Assembly: GCA_947305005.1 (NCBI GenBank)
Contig: CAMZCM010000003.1
Coordinates: 1-64,000, forward strand
Reading direction: 5' to 3'
Source of the DNA: an uncultured Prevotellaceae bacterium
Lineage (GTDB): Bacteria; Bacteroidota; Bacteroidia; Bacteroidales; Bacteroidaceae
DNA length: 64,000 bases
The notes below the pieces were generated by a model. That model was not told the DNA's origin. It made no database searches and saw nothing but the letters and a program-made list of their open reading frames with translations. Below, piece by piece: positions 27,121-36,015 of this stretch. Made by a program: the position numbers and the translations under genes. Within the stretch, counting starts at the first letter, position 1; each line of letters starts with the position of its first letter.

Positions 27121-28092
27121 TTAAACAATTCTTTTCGATTCAATCTCTTCCAATCTTCCTTCTTCAAAAGCGACTATATTCTCTACCGCTCCCTTCATCA
27201 TTGAATGAAAAGCCTCGTATGATAGCCCACCAATATGAGGTGTCAGTATCACATTATCCATCTTTGCTAACTTATAACCTTCTTTTATAGGTTCCTCATA
27301 ATGAGTATCCAGTGCAGCCGATGACAAATGACCATTTTTCAAAGCTTCATAAAAATCATTAGGGTTGATGAGTTTGCCACGAGCAGTGTTTACTACAATA
27401 GCACCTTGTTTCAGCATAGCTAATGTACGATTATTCAGTATCTCTATGTTCTCGAGTGTCAAGGGGCAATGAAAACTCAGGATGTCTGCATCGGGTAACA
27501 AGGCTTCAAGTCTATCATAATACCTTAATCCAAGACGTTGTTCTGTCTCTTCATTTTGGCGTACAACATCTGTATAGATTACCTTAGCACCAAATGGTTG
27601 CAACATTCCGGCCACCAAACGACCAATATTACCCATACCAACCAATGCCACTGTCTTACCTTTCAACTCACGGGTTGTTGCTCCAACCTGCTGTTTTTTC
27701 CAAACGCCTTCATGGGTTTGCTTATTAATTTGCGGTAAACGTTTCAGACAAGCAAGAATCAACGTTAGTGTATGTTCTGCCACACTCTGTGCATTTACAC
27801 CTGCATTCACATATACTGGTATACCATGTTTCTTTATGGATTCTACATCCAGCATCTCCGTTCCAACGCCAGTACGCTGGATCATCTTCAAATTCTTTGT
27901 GGCAGAAAGCACGCCTTCATCGATTGATAAGCGTCCGCTTACCAACAGATAGTCAGCATCGACGGCTTGGCGAATCAAGCAATCATAGCTTAATTCGTCA
28001 AGAGTCTCTACTGTAAGATCTGCTGGTACAACACTCTTCAGTATTTCCCAAGGAATACCTGTATATCTTGCTGTATGTAATATTTTTGGCAT
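27121..28092 (-). CDS. D-2-hydroxyacid dehydrogenase (NAD-dependent)
   Basis: A 323-aa enzyme of the D-isomer-specific 2-hydroxyacid dehydrogenase family. The cofactor loop is 'VALVGMGNIGRLVAGML', the substrate Arg lies in 'VVNTARGKLIN', and the catalytic His is in 'LTPHIGGLSYEAF'. It interconverts a 2-keto acid and a D-2-hydroxy acid. In this cassette it may set a D-hydroxy centre on the acid substituent. The stop abuts the MmgE/PrpD start. Confidence 0.92.
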   Translation of the reverse strand: MPKILHTARYTGIPWEILKSVVPADLTVETLDELSYDCLIRQAVDADYLLVSGRLSIDEGVLSATKNLKMIQRTGVGTEMLDVESIKKHGIPVYVNAGVNAQSVAEHTLTLILACLKRLPQINKQTHEGVWKKQQVGATTRELKGKTVALVGMGNIGRLVAGMLQPFGAKVIYTDVVRQNEETEQRLGLRYYDRLEALLPDADILSFHCPLTLENIEILNNRTLAMLKQGAIVVNTARGKLINPNDFYEALKNGHLSSAALDTHYEEPIKEGYKLAKMDNVILTPHIGGLSYEAFHSMMKGAVENIVAFEEGRLEEIESKRIV

Positions 28093-28108
28093 AATTATAT
28101 CTTAATAG

Positions 28109-28170
28109 TCAACAAGTCAACGTGTCCACAAGTTTAAAAGTTTGTAATCTACGTCTCTCGTTGACTTGTT
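28109..28170. repeat. 13-bp perfect inverted repeat in intergenic gap
   Basis: CAACAAGTCAACG (28109-28121) and CGTTGACTTGTTG (28158-28170) are perfect complements separated by 36 bases. The whole 100-base gap between the aldolase and dehydrogenase genes is built from words such as ACAAGTC, also seen at 25770-25800. It could fold in the transcript; no T-run follows, so it is not an ordinary terminator. Confidence 0.7.
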
Positions 28171-28192
28171 GGCTTCCTGTCTTGTAGACTTA

Positions 28193-29326
28193 TTAAACTC
28201 CAAACAACTTTATATACTCTTTTTCGTTTTCAATGACTCCGTATGCCTCGGCTCGCATAAGCACCTTCGTTGCCCAATTGGTATGAGGCTTTATCTCATT
28301 CATTCCTTTACTGCCCTTAATAACGCCACCTGAAGTGTGAAGGATTTGGTAGGCATCATTATATTCATCCTTGGTCACCGTCAGCATACCATTGATGTAG
28401 TTCAAGTGAGTAGGATGAATACAGGTCTTACCCATAAATCCATTTGCCTGATCAAGAATCAACTCACGCATCAAACCGTCAACAGCATCATTCACTACAG
28501 GGGTACGTTTCAACAAAGTATCCTGTATATCTATCTTAGGCAAGTCTTCAAACTTCATTCGTTTATTTACACGGAAGTATTCCCATACCGGACCACTTAC
28601 AGTATAATCATTGTTACGGGTGAAGACATTCAGAATATCCATCAGACAGTTGGCAACTGTCATGATATCATAGATGGTTGAATTAATGCCACGGCGCACA
28701 CCAAAGCAACTGGAGAAGTCTGTACCTCCCACACGGATATTCAAAATAAGATTCTTATGGCAATCACAGATATTCTTGATAGCCATCAGTTCCAGCAAGC
28801 GAGTCTCTTTATAAGCTACACGCGCATCCTCAATGATAGGCATTCCATAAATAACTTCACCGAACTTATTGTTCAGTTCCACAAGGTGGTTCATATAAGC
28901 ACCACCATTCACGCCATTGAACTTGGGGAAGTTGAAACCCGTGATATAGCGGATATTCTCTTTTTTCAGCATAGCGCTGAAATGCATAAATTGCTCCGGG
29001 CTGCGAACTCGGAAGAACAAAAGAGGAATATCCTCATATTTCAGTTTGCCGCTATCTTCTGCTTCTTTGAGCGTTTCCAACACGTGGATACTATTCAGTT
29101 CGGCAGCAGGAACATCCTCCTCCGGACATGCATCCTCAAAGCACATTACCATTGAGGTGAGACCTGGATATTTCTTGTCAATAACAGCCTGAGCGAAATC
29201 CTTCGTTCCAGGCATATACATAGTCGCTCCAAGACAATACTGAAGCAAACTACGGTCTGTGTACTTGTTAAAGTCAACGGGTGCTTTAACGAAATTATAG
29301 TTTGGATTATATTGATGATGCCTCAT
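28193..29326 (-). CDS. HpcH/HpaI aldolase / citrate lyase-like protein
   Basis: A 377-aa TIM-barrel protein. 'GLTSMVMCFEDACPEEDVPA' is the CitE-like metal-binding region, 'GEVIYGMPIIEDARVAYKET' the central acidic motif and 'LNIRVGGTDFSSCFGVRRG' the distal strand. The layout resembles the larger C-C bond lyase branch (PF15617), which also occurs beside ATP-grasp genes in Ter-type clusters. It would join or split a keto acid and an aldehyde or thioester. The stop of the ATP-grasp gene overlaps its start by 4 bases. Confidence 0.85.
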   Translation of the reverse strand: MRHHQYNPNYNFVKAPVDFNKYTDRSLLQYCLGATMYMPGTKDFAQAVIDKKYPGLTSMVMCFEDACPEEDVPAAELNSIHVLETLKEAEDSGKLKYEDIPLLFFRVRSPEQFMHFSAMLKKENIRYITGFNFPKFNGVNGGAYMNHLVELNNKFGEVIYGMPIIEDARVAYKETRLLELMAIKNICDCHKNLILNIRVGGTDFSSCFGVRRGINSTIYDIMTVANCLMDILNVFTRNNDYTVSGPVWEYFRVNKRMKFEDLPKIDIQDTLLKRTPVVNDAVDGLMRELILDQANGFMGKTCIHPTHLNYINGMLTVTKDEYNDAYQILHTSGGVIKGSKGMNEIKPHTNWATKVLMRAEAYGVIENEKEYIKLFGV

Positions 29327-30561
29327 TGTTTTATATAAAGATCCTTACGAAGGATTTGATTTCCCTTCTCGTCGTATGCATTAATGCTCTCAAAAATAAA
29401 CTTCACTTTTTCTAATATCTCTTGACGGGAATCGCCCGAAACCAATATGGCTGCAATTCTACCACCACTGGCTCTGTCTGCAGTGATTGTTCCACCTTTT
29501 GTTCTATGATAGTGAATACTGTCTATATATCCTTTCTCAATCAACTGATCCACGCCATCAAGATGGTCAAAAACAGAAGGGATGCCATATGCCAAATTTA
29601 CAGAAAAAAACCGTTTACTACGCGAATACTTCACTACTACTGGTTTCTGTAGATATGAGTCTATAGTAGCACTGATAATATCAAACCCTGTATTGTTCTT
29701 GATATTCTCATAACTGATACCACCTCCAACACGGGGAGCAAACTCAATAACACTCACTGCGTCACCATCACAAATGAATTGAACGTGGAGCGGTGTGTTG
29801 TCTAAGCCAAAAACATGAGCTATTTTTGTGGTATAAGTCTCAATCTTTTGTAGAGCACCTGCAGTTATATTTGGAGGTGTGATAGTAGCATAGCACTTTA
29901 AAACCTGATTCTCGCCCTCAATCACCGAAAGTCTCTCAGAAATCATTAGGATATTTGATTGATGCTCCTTGGCAAAAGCATATACACTCACCTCTACTCC
30001 TGAAAAGAATTCCTCTACAACAGTGCGCCCTGTACGGCTCACCTTTTTTGCCTCTGCAAGAAACAGTACCAAATCTTCTTTATTGTTGGCTTTCTTCACA
30101 CCAGATGCAGCGCAACTGTCTGCCGGCTTTACCATTACAGGAAAACGTAAAGTGTTCTCACCTAACTCTTCACCATTGTTTAGGAAAACGTACTTGGTAG
30201 TAGGAATTTCGTTCTCCCACATCATACGCTTCATAAAGCCCTTATTGGTAATGTCAGAGGCTAACTGATAAGAGTAAGGATGAGGTAACCCAAGTTGTTC
30301 TGCCACATAACAAGCTGTAATGTTAGCCTGATCAACACAAGCACTGATTACCAACTTGGCATCATACTGCTTTGCAATATTCAAAACAGCATCATTATCC
30401 AATGTGCTTACCTGCTCATGGACATCTGCATGTTTCTTGGCTGGAGGGTTGGGCAAATAGTCAGCCAAAACCACCTTATAGCCTCTTTCTTTAAGCTGAC
30501 GTATAAGTTCAATGTGCGGTGCCGTTCCTCCTAATACAATTGCAATAGGTTTCTCCATCAT
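29323..30561 (-). CDS. ATP-grasp carboxylate-amine ligase
   Basis: A 412-aa CarB-type ATP-grasp protein. It has an N-terminal Rossmann part ('IAIVLGGTAPHIELIRQLKE'), 'FPVMVKPADSCAASGVKK' as the ATP lid, 'EEFFSGVEVSVYAF', and 'VSVIEFAPRVGGGISYE' with the metal-binding residues near 270. It is expected to couple an acid to an amine with ATP. Coupled by 4-base overlaps to both neighbours, so it belongs to the organic-acid cassette and is the best candidate for the step that attaches the product to an amino group. Confidence 0.88.
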   Translation of the reverse strand: MMEKPIAIVLGGTAPHIELIRQLKERGYKVVLADYLPNPPAKKHADVHEQVSTLDNDAVLNIAKQYDAKLVISACVDQANITACYVAEQLGLPHPYSYQLASDITNKGFMKRMMWENEIPTTKYVFLNNGEELGENTLRFPVMVKPADSCAASGVKKANNKEDLVLFLAEAKKVSRTGRTVVEEFFSGVEVSVYAFAKEHQSNILMISERLSVIEGENQVLKCYATITPPNITAGALQKIETYTTKIAHVFGLDNTPLHVQFICDGDAVSVIEFAPRVGGGISYENIKNNTGFDIISATIDSYLQKPVVVKYSRSKRFFSVNLAYGIPSVFDHLDGVDQLIEKGYIDSIHYHRTKGGTITADRASGGRIAAILVSGDSRQEILEKVKFIFESINAYDEKGNQILRKDLYIKQ

Positions 30562-31454
30562 TTTGGTGACACTATGGCTTCAGGATAATATTCGTCAATC
30601 ACTCTCTTCACCAGCAACACCTGCTTAGCACGCTGTCTTGCCTCTTTCTCTGTGGTATCATAGCTATGGTTTGCTGCTACACTTCCACCTGTCTTGAGAT
30701 ATACAGGTGCTGCCACACGGATAAAGTCAGGCACTTCATAATGGCGAATAAAGCCGCCCGAAGACTTTGGATTCTCGGTGTGAAGGTCAATAGGCACATC
30801 AATGGCGGCACGTATTCCAGCCAGCATCTGAACCTGAATATCACGAACAGGATTAATGCTGTCAGCACCTAACGACTCCAACACATGGGCAGAACAAGGA
30901 TTGCCGTGACCACTGTGAGCACTCACCTTAAAGTGGCAGTCAGCAGGGATGACTCCTTTTTTGCGTGCCTCGTTCAAAGCCCAAAGCAGGCCCTCATCAT
31001 AGACCATAAATCCACGTACCCCGAGTCTTACACCGCGTTTAATCTCTTCAATACCGCGGGCAATCTGCTCTTCGCCGCGAAGACGGTAGCCCATACGCTG
31101 ACCTTCCTCAGTCTTTACAGAAGCAGATGTATCAGTTGTTGCTCTTGGGCCGCAGGCCAGAATCAGCTGCACATCCCATTTCTTAGCGTATTCCACCATC
31201 TGACGGATTTCATCATCAGTCAGGAACATGATACCCTTGGTCTGGGTTACGCGGTGAATCTTCACTCCAAATTCATCCAATGCCTCTAACAAGGCTTTCA
31301 TAGGGCCTGGTCCTTGGATTCCAGGCACCTCAAAGCGGTACTGACCGCCATCAAGGAAACGTTTTTCTGATGTGGGCAAGTCATAGAGGTCACCACCCGG
31401 CATACCGATACTTTCTAGAAACTCACGGGTTTCTTTCATTGTGTAGAACTTCAT
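30558..31454 (-). CDS. TIM-barrel protein, peptidase U32-like
   Basis: A 298-aa soluble protein predicted as an alpha/beta barrel. 'VQLILACGPRATTDTSA', 'GVRGFMVYDEGLLWALNEAR', 'CHFKVSAHSGHGNPCSAHVL' and 'DVPIDLHTENPKSSGG' look like successive beta-strand ends carrying Arg, Asp/Glu, His and Glu. I associate it with short U32-like TIM-barrel proteins; the match is from memory and weak. It is the first gene of the seven-gene acid cassette, 6 bases after the sugar-transfer ATP-grasp gene, and overlaps the next gene by ATGA. Confidence 0.6.
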   Translation of the reverse strand: MKFYTMKETREFLESIGMPGGDLYDLPTSEKRFLDGGQYRFEVPGIQGPGPMKALLEALDEFGVKIHRVTQTKGIMFLTDDEIRQMVEYAKKWDVQLILACGPRATTDTSASVKTEEGQRMGYRLRGEEQIARGIEEIKRGVRLGVRGFMVYDEGLLWALNEARKKGVIPADCHFKVSAHSGHGNPCSAHVLESLGADSINPVRDIQVQMLAGIRAAIDVPIDLHTENPKSSGGFIRHYEVPDFIRVAAPVYLKTGGSVAANHSYDTTEKEARQRAKQVLLVKRVIDEYYPEAIVSPK

Positions 31455-31460
31455 ATCTAA

Positions 31461-32633
31461 CTATTTTTGACTTTCATTATAGATTTTGTATAACTCAGAG
31501 CAATCAATATTACTATATCCTTTACTCATAAAATAACTTCTACTATCTTCTGCCATGAGAAGAGGCTCGCACATAACTTGACCAACATTTAATGCTGGCT
31601 TTGAATTTATTTCACATAATACAAAGCCTTTTTCTGTTATAATAACATCAAATCCCAAATGACTTAAGCTTCCATAATGCTTACAAACCTTATAAAGAGT
31701 ATCCTTAACATAATTCCAATTAGGTAGTACAACTCCTTCCCATACAACATGTGTGTCTGGGTGCTCTTTACATCCACTCTGATTATTATTACTGAACTCA
31801 ACTTGACGCAACCCTATAGAATTAAATCTACCAGTTTGAAAATCAAATCCTACACCTATTCCACCAGATGAAAGATTACTAGTACCTCCTGATACAGAAG
31901 TGCCAAAACGAGCAAAAGAAACCACACATTTCCATTGAGATTCTGTATATTTATCTTCATGAGGCAATTTAATCATAATAATTCTCAATGTACATTCTGA
32001 TTTGGGCCAGATTTGTTTTAATTCAGAGTGCTGGTATGCATACTCCGTCACTATATTATTACCAAGATTCTGGATTCTATCTTGAAACTCTTGAATACTT
32101 ATTTCCTCCTTATTGTTGATACGTATATTTTCTAAATCCCATTCAACTTTCATTACTCCCTCACCACCAGACTTACTCGAATTAGGCTTGATAATCAAAA
32201 CCTTTTTTTCTTTAAGTAGGTTCAATATAAAGTTCTCATCCTTTTTTATCGAAACAGGTACATCTTGTAAGTATGTGTATTCTCCATTATTCTCGATATA
32301 AAGATAGTACTCAGGCATTATTTCTGCAAAATCTCGCCCCAATGTATATTTCAAGGAAAGTTTATCATTAATCCAAATAGCGAAGTGATTATTATATGGA
32401 TGCATCATAAAATCCGCATAATCAGGCAAATAATACTTATAATTAGAATCATTCAATCCATATAGGTCTACCCTACTTGGGAAAAAGCCTCTTGACATTG
32501 CCCATTTTTTTTCAACTTCACTGCATATATAGGCTTCTTCTTCAATTTTAAATTTCTTAATGAATAGTTTCGCAATTTTATTTTGCATTCCATGCTGAAC
32601 AAGGAGTTCATACATTTTATCATAGTTAACCAT
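31461..32633 (-). CDS. Sugar-transfer-associated ATP-grasp protein
   Basis: A 390-aa protein with an ATP-grasp fold of the sugar-transfer-associated type (PF14397). 'LIIKPNSSKSGGEGVMKVE' is the ATP-binding loop, 'CTLRIIMIKL' the central strand, and 'LSHLGFDVIITEKGFVLCEI' followed by 'NSKPALNVGQ' holds the metal ligands near the C-terminus. Such proteins occur in exopolysaccharide loci, possibly attaching amino acids or alpha-linked acids. Twelve bases downstream of the DegT aminotransferase, suggesting action on the 4-amino sugar it makes. Confidence 0.82.
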   Translation of the reverse strand: MVNYDKMYELLVQHGMQNKIAKLFIKKFKIEEEAYICSEVEKKWAMSRGFFPSRVDLYGLNDSNYKYYLPDYADFMMHPYNNHFAIWINDKLSLKYTLGRDFAEIMPEYYLYIENNGEYTYLQDVPVSIKKDENFILNLLKEKKVLIIKPNSSKSGGEGVMKVEWDLENIRINNKEEISIQEFQDRIQNLGNNIVTEYAYQHSELKQIWPKSECTLRIIMIKLPHEDKYTESQWKCVVSFARFGTSVSGGTSNLSSGGIGVGFDFQTGRFNSIGLRQVEFSNNNQSGCKEHPDTHVVWEGVVLPNWNYVKDTLYKVCKHYGSLSHLGFDVIITEKGFVLCEINSKPALNVGQVMCEPLLMAEDSRSYFMSKGYSNIDCSELYKIYNESQK

Positions 32634-32644
32634 GCTCTTCCTTT

Positions 32645-33757
32645 CTATTTAGTCACTACTTCATTGATTATTCTCTCCATATCGGCTTCACTAAGTTCAT
32701 GGTGCATTGGCAAACAAATCACTTCATTTGCCATCTTAGTTGCTACAGGTAAATTTCTTGGTGAAGCACTGGATAGGCCTCTATATGTACTGAACGTGCT
32801 AATGAGCGGGTAGAAATAACGGCGTCCAAGCACATTATCTTCTTTCATCTTAAAATAGAGCTCATCACGGGTCATACCATATTCTGCTGCATTGATAAAG
32901 ATTGGGAAATAGCTGTAGTTATGGCGAACACCTGGCATATCTTCGAAGAAGCGAATACCCGATACATCTTTAAGTGCCTCACGATACTTCTGTGCTACTT
33001 TCTGGCGATTGGCGATGGCCTGATCTACCTGCTTCAAGTTCAGCCATCCGTATGCACAGCGAACCTCATCAACTTTGCTATTGATACCTGGGGCTACGAC
33101 CTCTGTCTCTCCAGCAAAACCGAAGTTCTTCAGGTAGTCTATGCGTTGCTTGGTTTTCTCATCATGACAAACCAATGCCCCACCCTCTAAGGTGTTGTAA
33201 ACCTTGGTGGCGTGGAAACTCAATGTTGACATATCGCCAGCTTTCAGTACGCTCTCGCCATCTACCTCTACACCAAAGGCATGGGCCGCATCATAGATAA
33301 CCTTTAGGCCATATTTATCTGCTATTTCCTGGATGCGCTTCATCTTAACAGGCTTACCATAGCAATGTACAGGCATGATGGCTGTGGTCTTAGGTGTGAT
33401 GGCGGCCTCTATCTTATCGGGGTCTATACCGCATGTTTCCTCCTCAATATCGACAAATACTGGCTTGCAGCCATTCCACCAGATACTATGCGTAGTAGCC
33501 ACAAAGCTATATGGTGTAGTAATTACCTCTCCGGTAATGCGCAATGCCTGCAAAGCTGTAAGCAACGGCAACGTGCCATTTGTAAACAGGCTGATATATG
33601 GAACTTTCAAATACTCACAAAGGGCCTTCTCCAATTGCCTATGGAATTGACCATTATTGGTAATCCACTTACTTGCCCAGATTTCCTTTAACAGCTCATT
33701 AAACTCGTCGAGATTGGGCAGCAACGGCGAGGTGACTGTTATTTGCTTATTAACCAT
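32645..33757 (-). CDS. DegT/DnrJ/EryC1 aminotransferase (VioA/QdtB-like)
   Basis: A 370-aa PLP sugar aminotransferase: 'GEVITTPYSFVATTHSIWWN', 'DAAHAFGVEVDGES' with the cofactor Asp near residue 155, and 'LSFHATKVYNTLEGGALV' with the PLP lysine near 180. The S-F-H-A-T-K-V-x-N-T-x-E-G-G form is typical of VioA/DesI/QdtB enzymes that aminate dTDP-4-keto- or 3-keto-6-deoxyglucose. With RfbA two genes upstream it probably makes a dTDP-amino-dideoxyhexose. The intermediate RfbB dehydratase is not in the window. Confidence 0.9.
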   Translation of the reverse strand: MVNKQITVTSPLLPNLDEFNELLKEIWASKWITNNGQFHRQLEKALCEYLKVPYISLFTNGTLPLLTALQALRITGEVITTPYSFVATTHSIWWNGCKPVFVDIEEETCGIDPDKIEAAITPKTTAIMPVHCYGKPVKMKRIQEIADKYGLKVIYDAAHAFGVEVDGESVLKAGDMSTLSFHATKVYNTLEGGALVCHDEKTKQRIDYLKNFGFAGETEVVAPGINSKVDEVRCAYGWLNLKQVDQAIANRQKVAQKYREALKDVSGIRFFEDMPGVRHNYSYFPIFINAAEYGMTRDELYFKMKEDNVLGRRYFYPLISTFSTYRGLSSASPRNLPVATKMANEVICLPMHHELSEADMERIINEVVTK

Positions 33758-33761
33758 AAGG

Positions 33762-34913
33762 TCACTGTTTTTTTCTTATTAATTTATTAATCCAACTATC
33801 AGCCTTTTCAGCCATTTTTCTATCAAACCAACTAAGGAAGTATTTTTCAATTGAGGCAATGCGAAGCTGATCTATCAGATTACATATAACAAAAATCAAT
33901 GCAACGATGCCAATACAATATAAAACCAATTCTCCAAAAGGCAACGAATAATGTCCAACTGCATCAACCGTATCTTTCCATAACCACGTCCTCATGGCAG
34001 AAGAATTGGCATGTATCAGCAATACGCCAAAAGTACCTGCACCAAAAGCATTAATGATTTGGCTGTATTTTATATTCATATTTTTGAACCATAGGAAAGA
34101 ACAAACTGCTACTGCTACAGCAAAGAGTTTATTGCAATCAGACACAAAATGATAACGGAATCTGAATATGCTCAGCAATACCAATAACACACTTAACAAA
34201 GTCATATATCCCCATAGTTTCTTTCTATCAAATATAGGATTAGGATACATACGGATATAAGAAGCGATAAAATAGATAATACCAAACCATACGACGTAAT
34301 TGAAAGTAACATTAAATGATGGTATACTACCAAGTATTGTATACAACGTTAACATCAATATCAACAACAATTCATGCTGTCGCTTATTCATATTATGTAC
34401 CAAAATATTCAAGAAAGGAATAGTCAGCCAAAAAACAACAAAGCAACCTATAAAATTTTCACGTAAACCCCATACTGGCATAATAATTCTAACAAGGCGT
34501 TCGGCAGAAAATGTTTCATAACCTGCTATTAGTAAAATTGGATAGAGAAGTAATCTATATAGATAAATCTGCCCCATCAACTTTATAAATTTCCTTAGGG
34601 TAATTTTGCTAGTACACATAAAGTACCCTGTTATCATCAGAAAACAATTGATGCCTGTTTTACCCCATGCACCAAAAAATAAAAGAAATATACTATTTAA
34701 TGTTGTTGGATTTGTCCATAATGGACTATCGACTGCCCATAATCCGCTATTGACAACATAATGATGCGCAACAATCATTATCATACAGATAATACGATAC
34801 AACTCAAGATTGCTAGTTCGGGGTTGCTTGACAGCAACAGACGCCCCTTGGCGCTTAGCCAATAAGGGAGAGGTTTTATTTTCAAATAACTGGAATTTTT
34901 GTTCTTTCATCAT
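33762..34913 (-). CDS. Membrane acyltransferase, family 3
   Basis: A 383-aa protein with about ten transmembrane helices after a polar N-terminus of about 35 residues. '[20 protein letters not shown]' carries the R-x10-H motif of the family and '[17 protein letters not shown]' the second conserved motif. It probably O-acetylates a polysaccharide unit. Its start overlaps the RfbA stop by 4 bases. Confidence 0.88.
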   Translation of the reverse strand: MMKEQKFQLFENKTSPLLAKRQGASVAVKQPRTSNLELYRIICMIMIVAHHYVVNSGLWAVDSPLWTNPTTLNSIFLLFFGAWGKTGINCFLMITGYFMCTSKITLRKFIKLMGQIYLYRLLLYPILLIAGYETFSAERLVRIIMPVWGLRENFIGCFVVFWLTIPFLNILVHNMNKRQHELLLILMLTLYTILGSIPSFNVTFNYVVWFGIIYFIASYIRMYPNPIFDRKKLWGYMTLLSVLLVLLSIFRFRYHFVSDCNKLFAVAVAVCSFLWFKNMNIKYSQIINAFGAGTFGVLLIHANSSAMRTWLWKDTVDAVGHYSLPFGELVLYCIGIVALIFVICNLIDQLRIASIEKYFLSWFDRKMAEKADSWINKLIRKKQ

Positions 34914-35854
34914 TTATTTAATGCCTTATCACGGAAAAAGTTTGAATTAGTCTCTTCTTTCATCTCATCAATAACCTTCAGAAGGTACTGACCATACTGG
35001 TTTTTAAGCATAGGCTTTGCAATCTCACGCATACGTTCCTCAGAAATCCAACCGTTGCGATAAGCAATGCCCTCCAAACAAGCGACCTTCAGTCCCTGGC
35101 GTTTCTCTATCACTTCAACAAAGGTTGATGCCTCTGCTAATGAATCATGGGTTCCGGTATCCAACCAAGCGAAGCCACGACCAAAAACCTGCACCTTCAG
35201 TTCTCCATCGTTCAAGAACTCTTGGTTGACAGTAGTAATTTCCAACTCTCCACGAGCAGATGGCTTAATATGCTTGACTACATCTACAACTTTGTTTGGG
35301 TAGAAATAGAGACCCACCACCGCATAATTGCTCTTCGGATTTGCAGGTTTTTCTTCAATGCTTAAGCAATTACCCTTTCGGTCAAATTCTGCAACTCCGT
35401 AACGTTCGGGATCACTGACCCAATAGCCAAATACAGTAGCCTTTGGCGTGGTTCCTGAGCATGTCGAAGAATCTGCTTCCATTACAGCTTTACGTAACAA
35501 GCCTGTGAAACCACTTCCATAGAAGATATTATCACCCAACACAAGGCATGCACTATCATTACCAATGAACTTTTCTCCGATAATGAATGCCTGAGCCAAA
35601 CCATCAGGAGAAGGCTGCTCAGCATACTCAAAATGAACACCATAGTCAGAGCCATCTCCAAGCAGACGCTTGAAGCCAGGGAGGTCGTATGGTGTACTGA
35701 TAATAAGTATATCTCTGATGCCTGCAAGCATCAGCGCACTGATAGGATAATAAACCATTGGTTTATCATAAATAGGAAGCAACTGTTTGCTAACCCCTTT
35801 AGTTATGGGGTATAGGCGAGTTCCTGAACCGCCTGCTAAAACAATACCTTTCAT
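34910..35854 (-). CDS. rfbA: Glucose-1-phosphate thymidylyltransferase
   Basis: About 314 aa from the ATG at 35854; the track start adds seven residues before the canonical '[20 protein letters not shown]'. Other RfbA marks are '[20 protein letters not shown]' and '[19 protein letters not shown]'. It makes dTDP-glucose from dTTP and glucose-1-phosphate, the entry to rhamnose and dTDP-amino sugars. Full length. Its usual partners RfbB, RfbC and RfbD are missing here, so the product is probably fed to the aminotransferase at 32645 with RfbB supplied elsewhere. Preceded by a structured 160-base gap. Confidence 0.97.
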   Translation of the reverse strand: MKGIVLAGGSGTRLYPITKGVSKQLLPIYDKPMVYYPISALMLAGIRDILIISTPYDLPGFKRLLGDGSDYGVHFEYAEQPSPDGLAQAFIIGEKFIGNDSACLVLGDNIFYGSGFTGLLRKAVMEADSSTCSGTTPKATVFGYWVSDPERYGVAEFDRKGNCLSIEEKPANPKSNYAVVGLYFYPNKVVDVVKHIKPSARGELEITTVNQEFLNDGELKVQVFGRGFAWLDTGTHDSLAEASTFVEVIEKRQGLKVACLEGIAYRNGWISEERMREIAKPMLKNQYGQYLLKVIDEMKEETNSNFFRDKALNK

Positions 35855-35877
35855 GTTCAATCTTTGTTTTAACATGC

Positions 35878-35939
35878 ACTATCGTCTGCACTCGGCATAG
35901 TTAAAATAGACTTTGCTCTGCACTCGTTTGCGCGATAGT
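35878..35939. repeat. Intergenic repeat element with inverted ends and internal direct repeats
   Basis: ACTATCG (35878-35884) and CGATAGT (35933-35939) bracket two direct copies of TCTGCACTCG (35885-35894 and 35917-35926). The composition looks like a small dispersed Bacteroidales intergenic element; dispersal is inference since only one copy lies in the window. Confidence 0.5.
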
Positions 35940-35954
35940 TCATATTATTATTTG

Positions 35955-36007
35955 TTCTGGCAGGCAGTATCGAACTGCAAACTTTCGTTTCACCTGTGCT
36001 GCCAGAA
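35955..36007. other. Possible three-way-junction RNA structure upstream of rfbA
   Basis: A 9-bp outer stem TTCTGGCAG / CTGCCAGAA (35955-35963 with 35999-36007) encloses a 5-bp hairpin GCAGT-atcga-ACTGC and a 4-bp hairpin AAAC-tttc-GTTT. It lies between the TviB-like stop and rfbA. Either transcript strand can fold. It could be a processing or attenuation signal; function unknown. Confidence 0.45.
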
Positions 36008-36015
36008 ATCCATAT

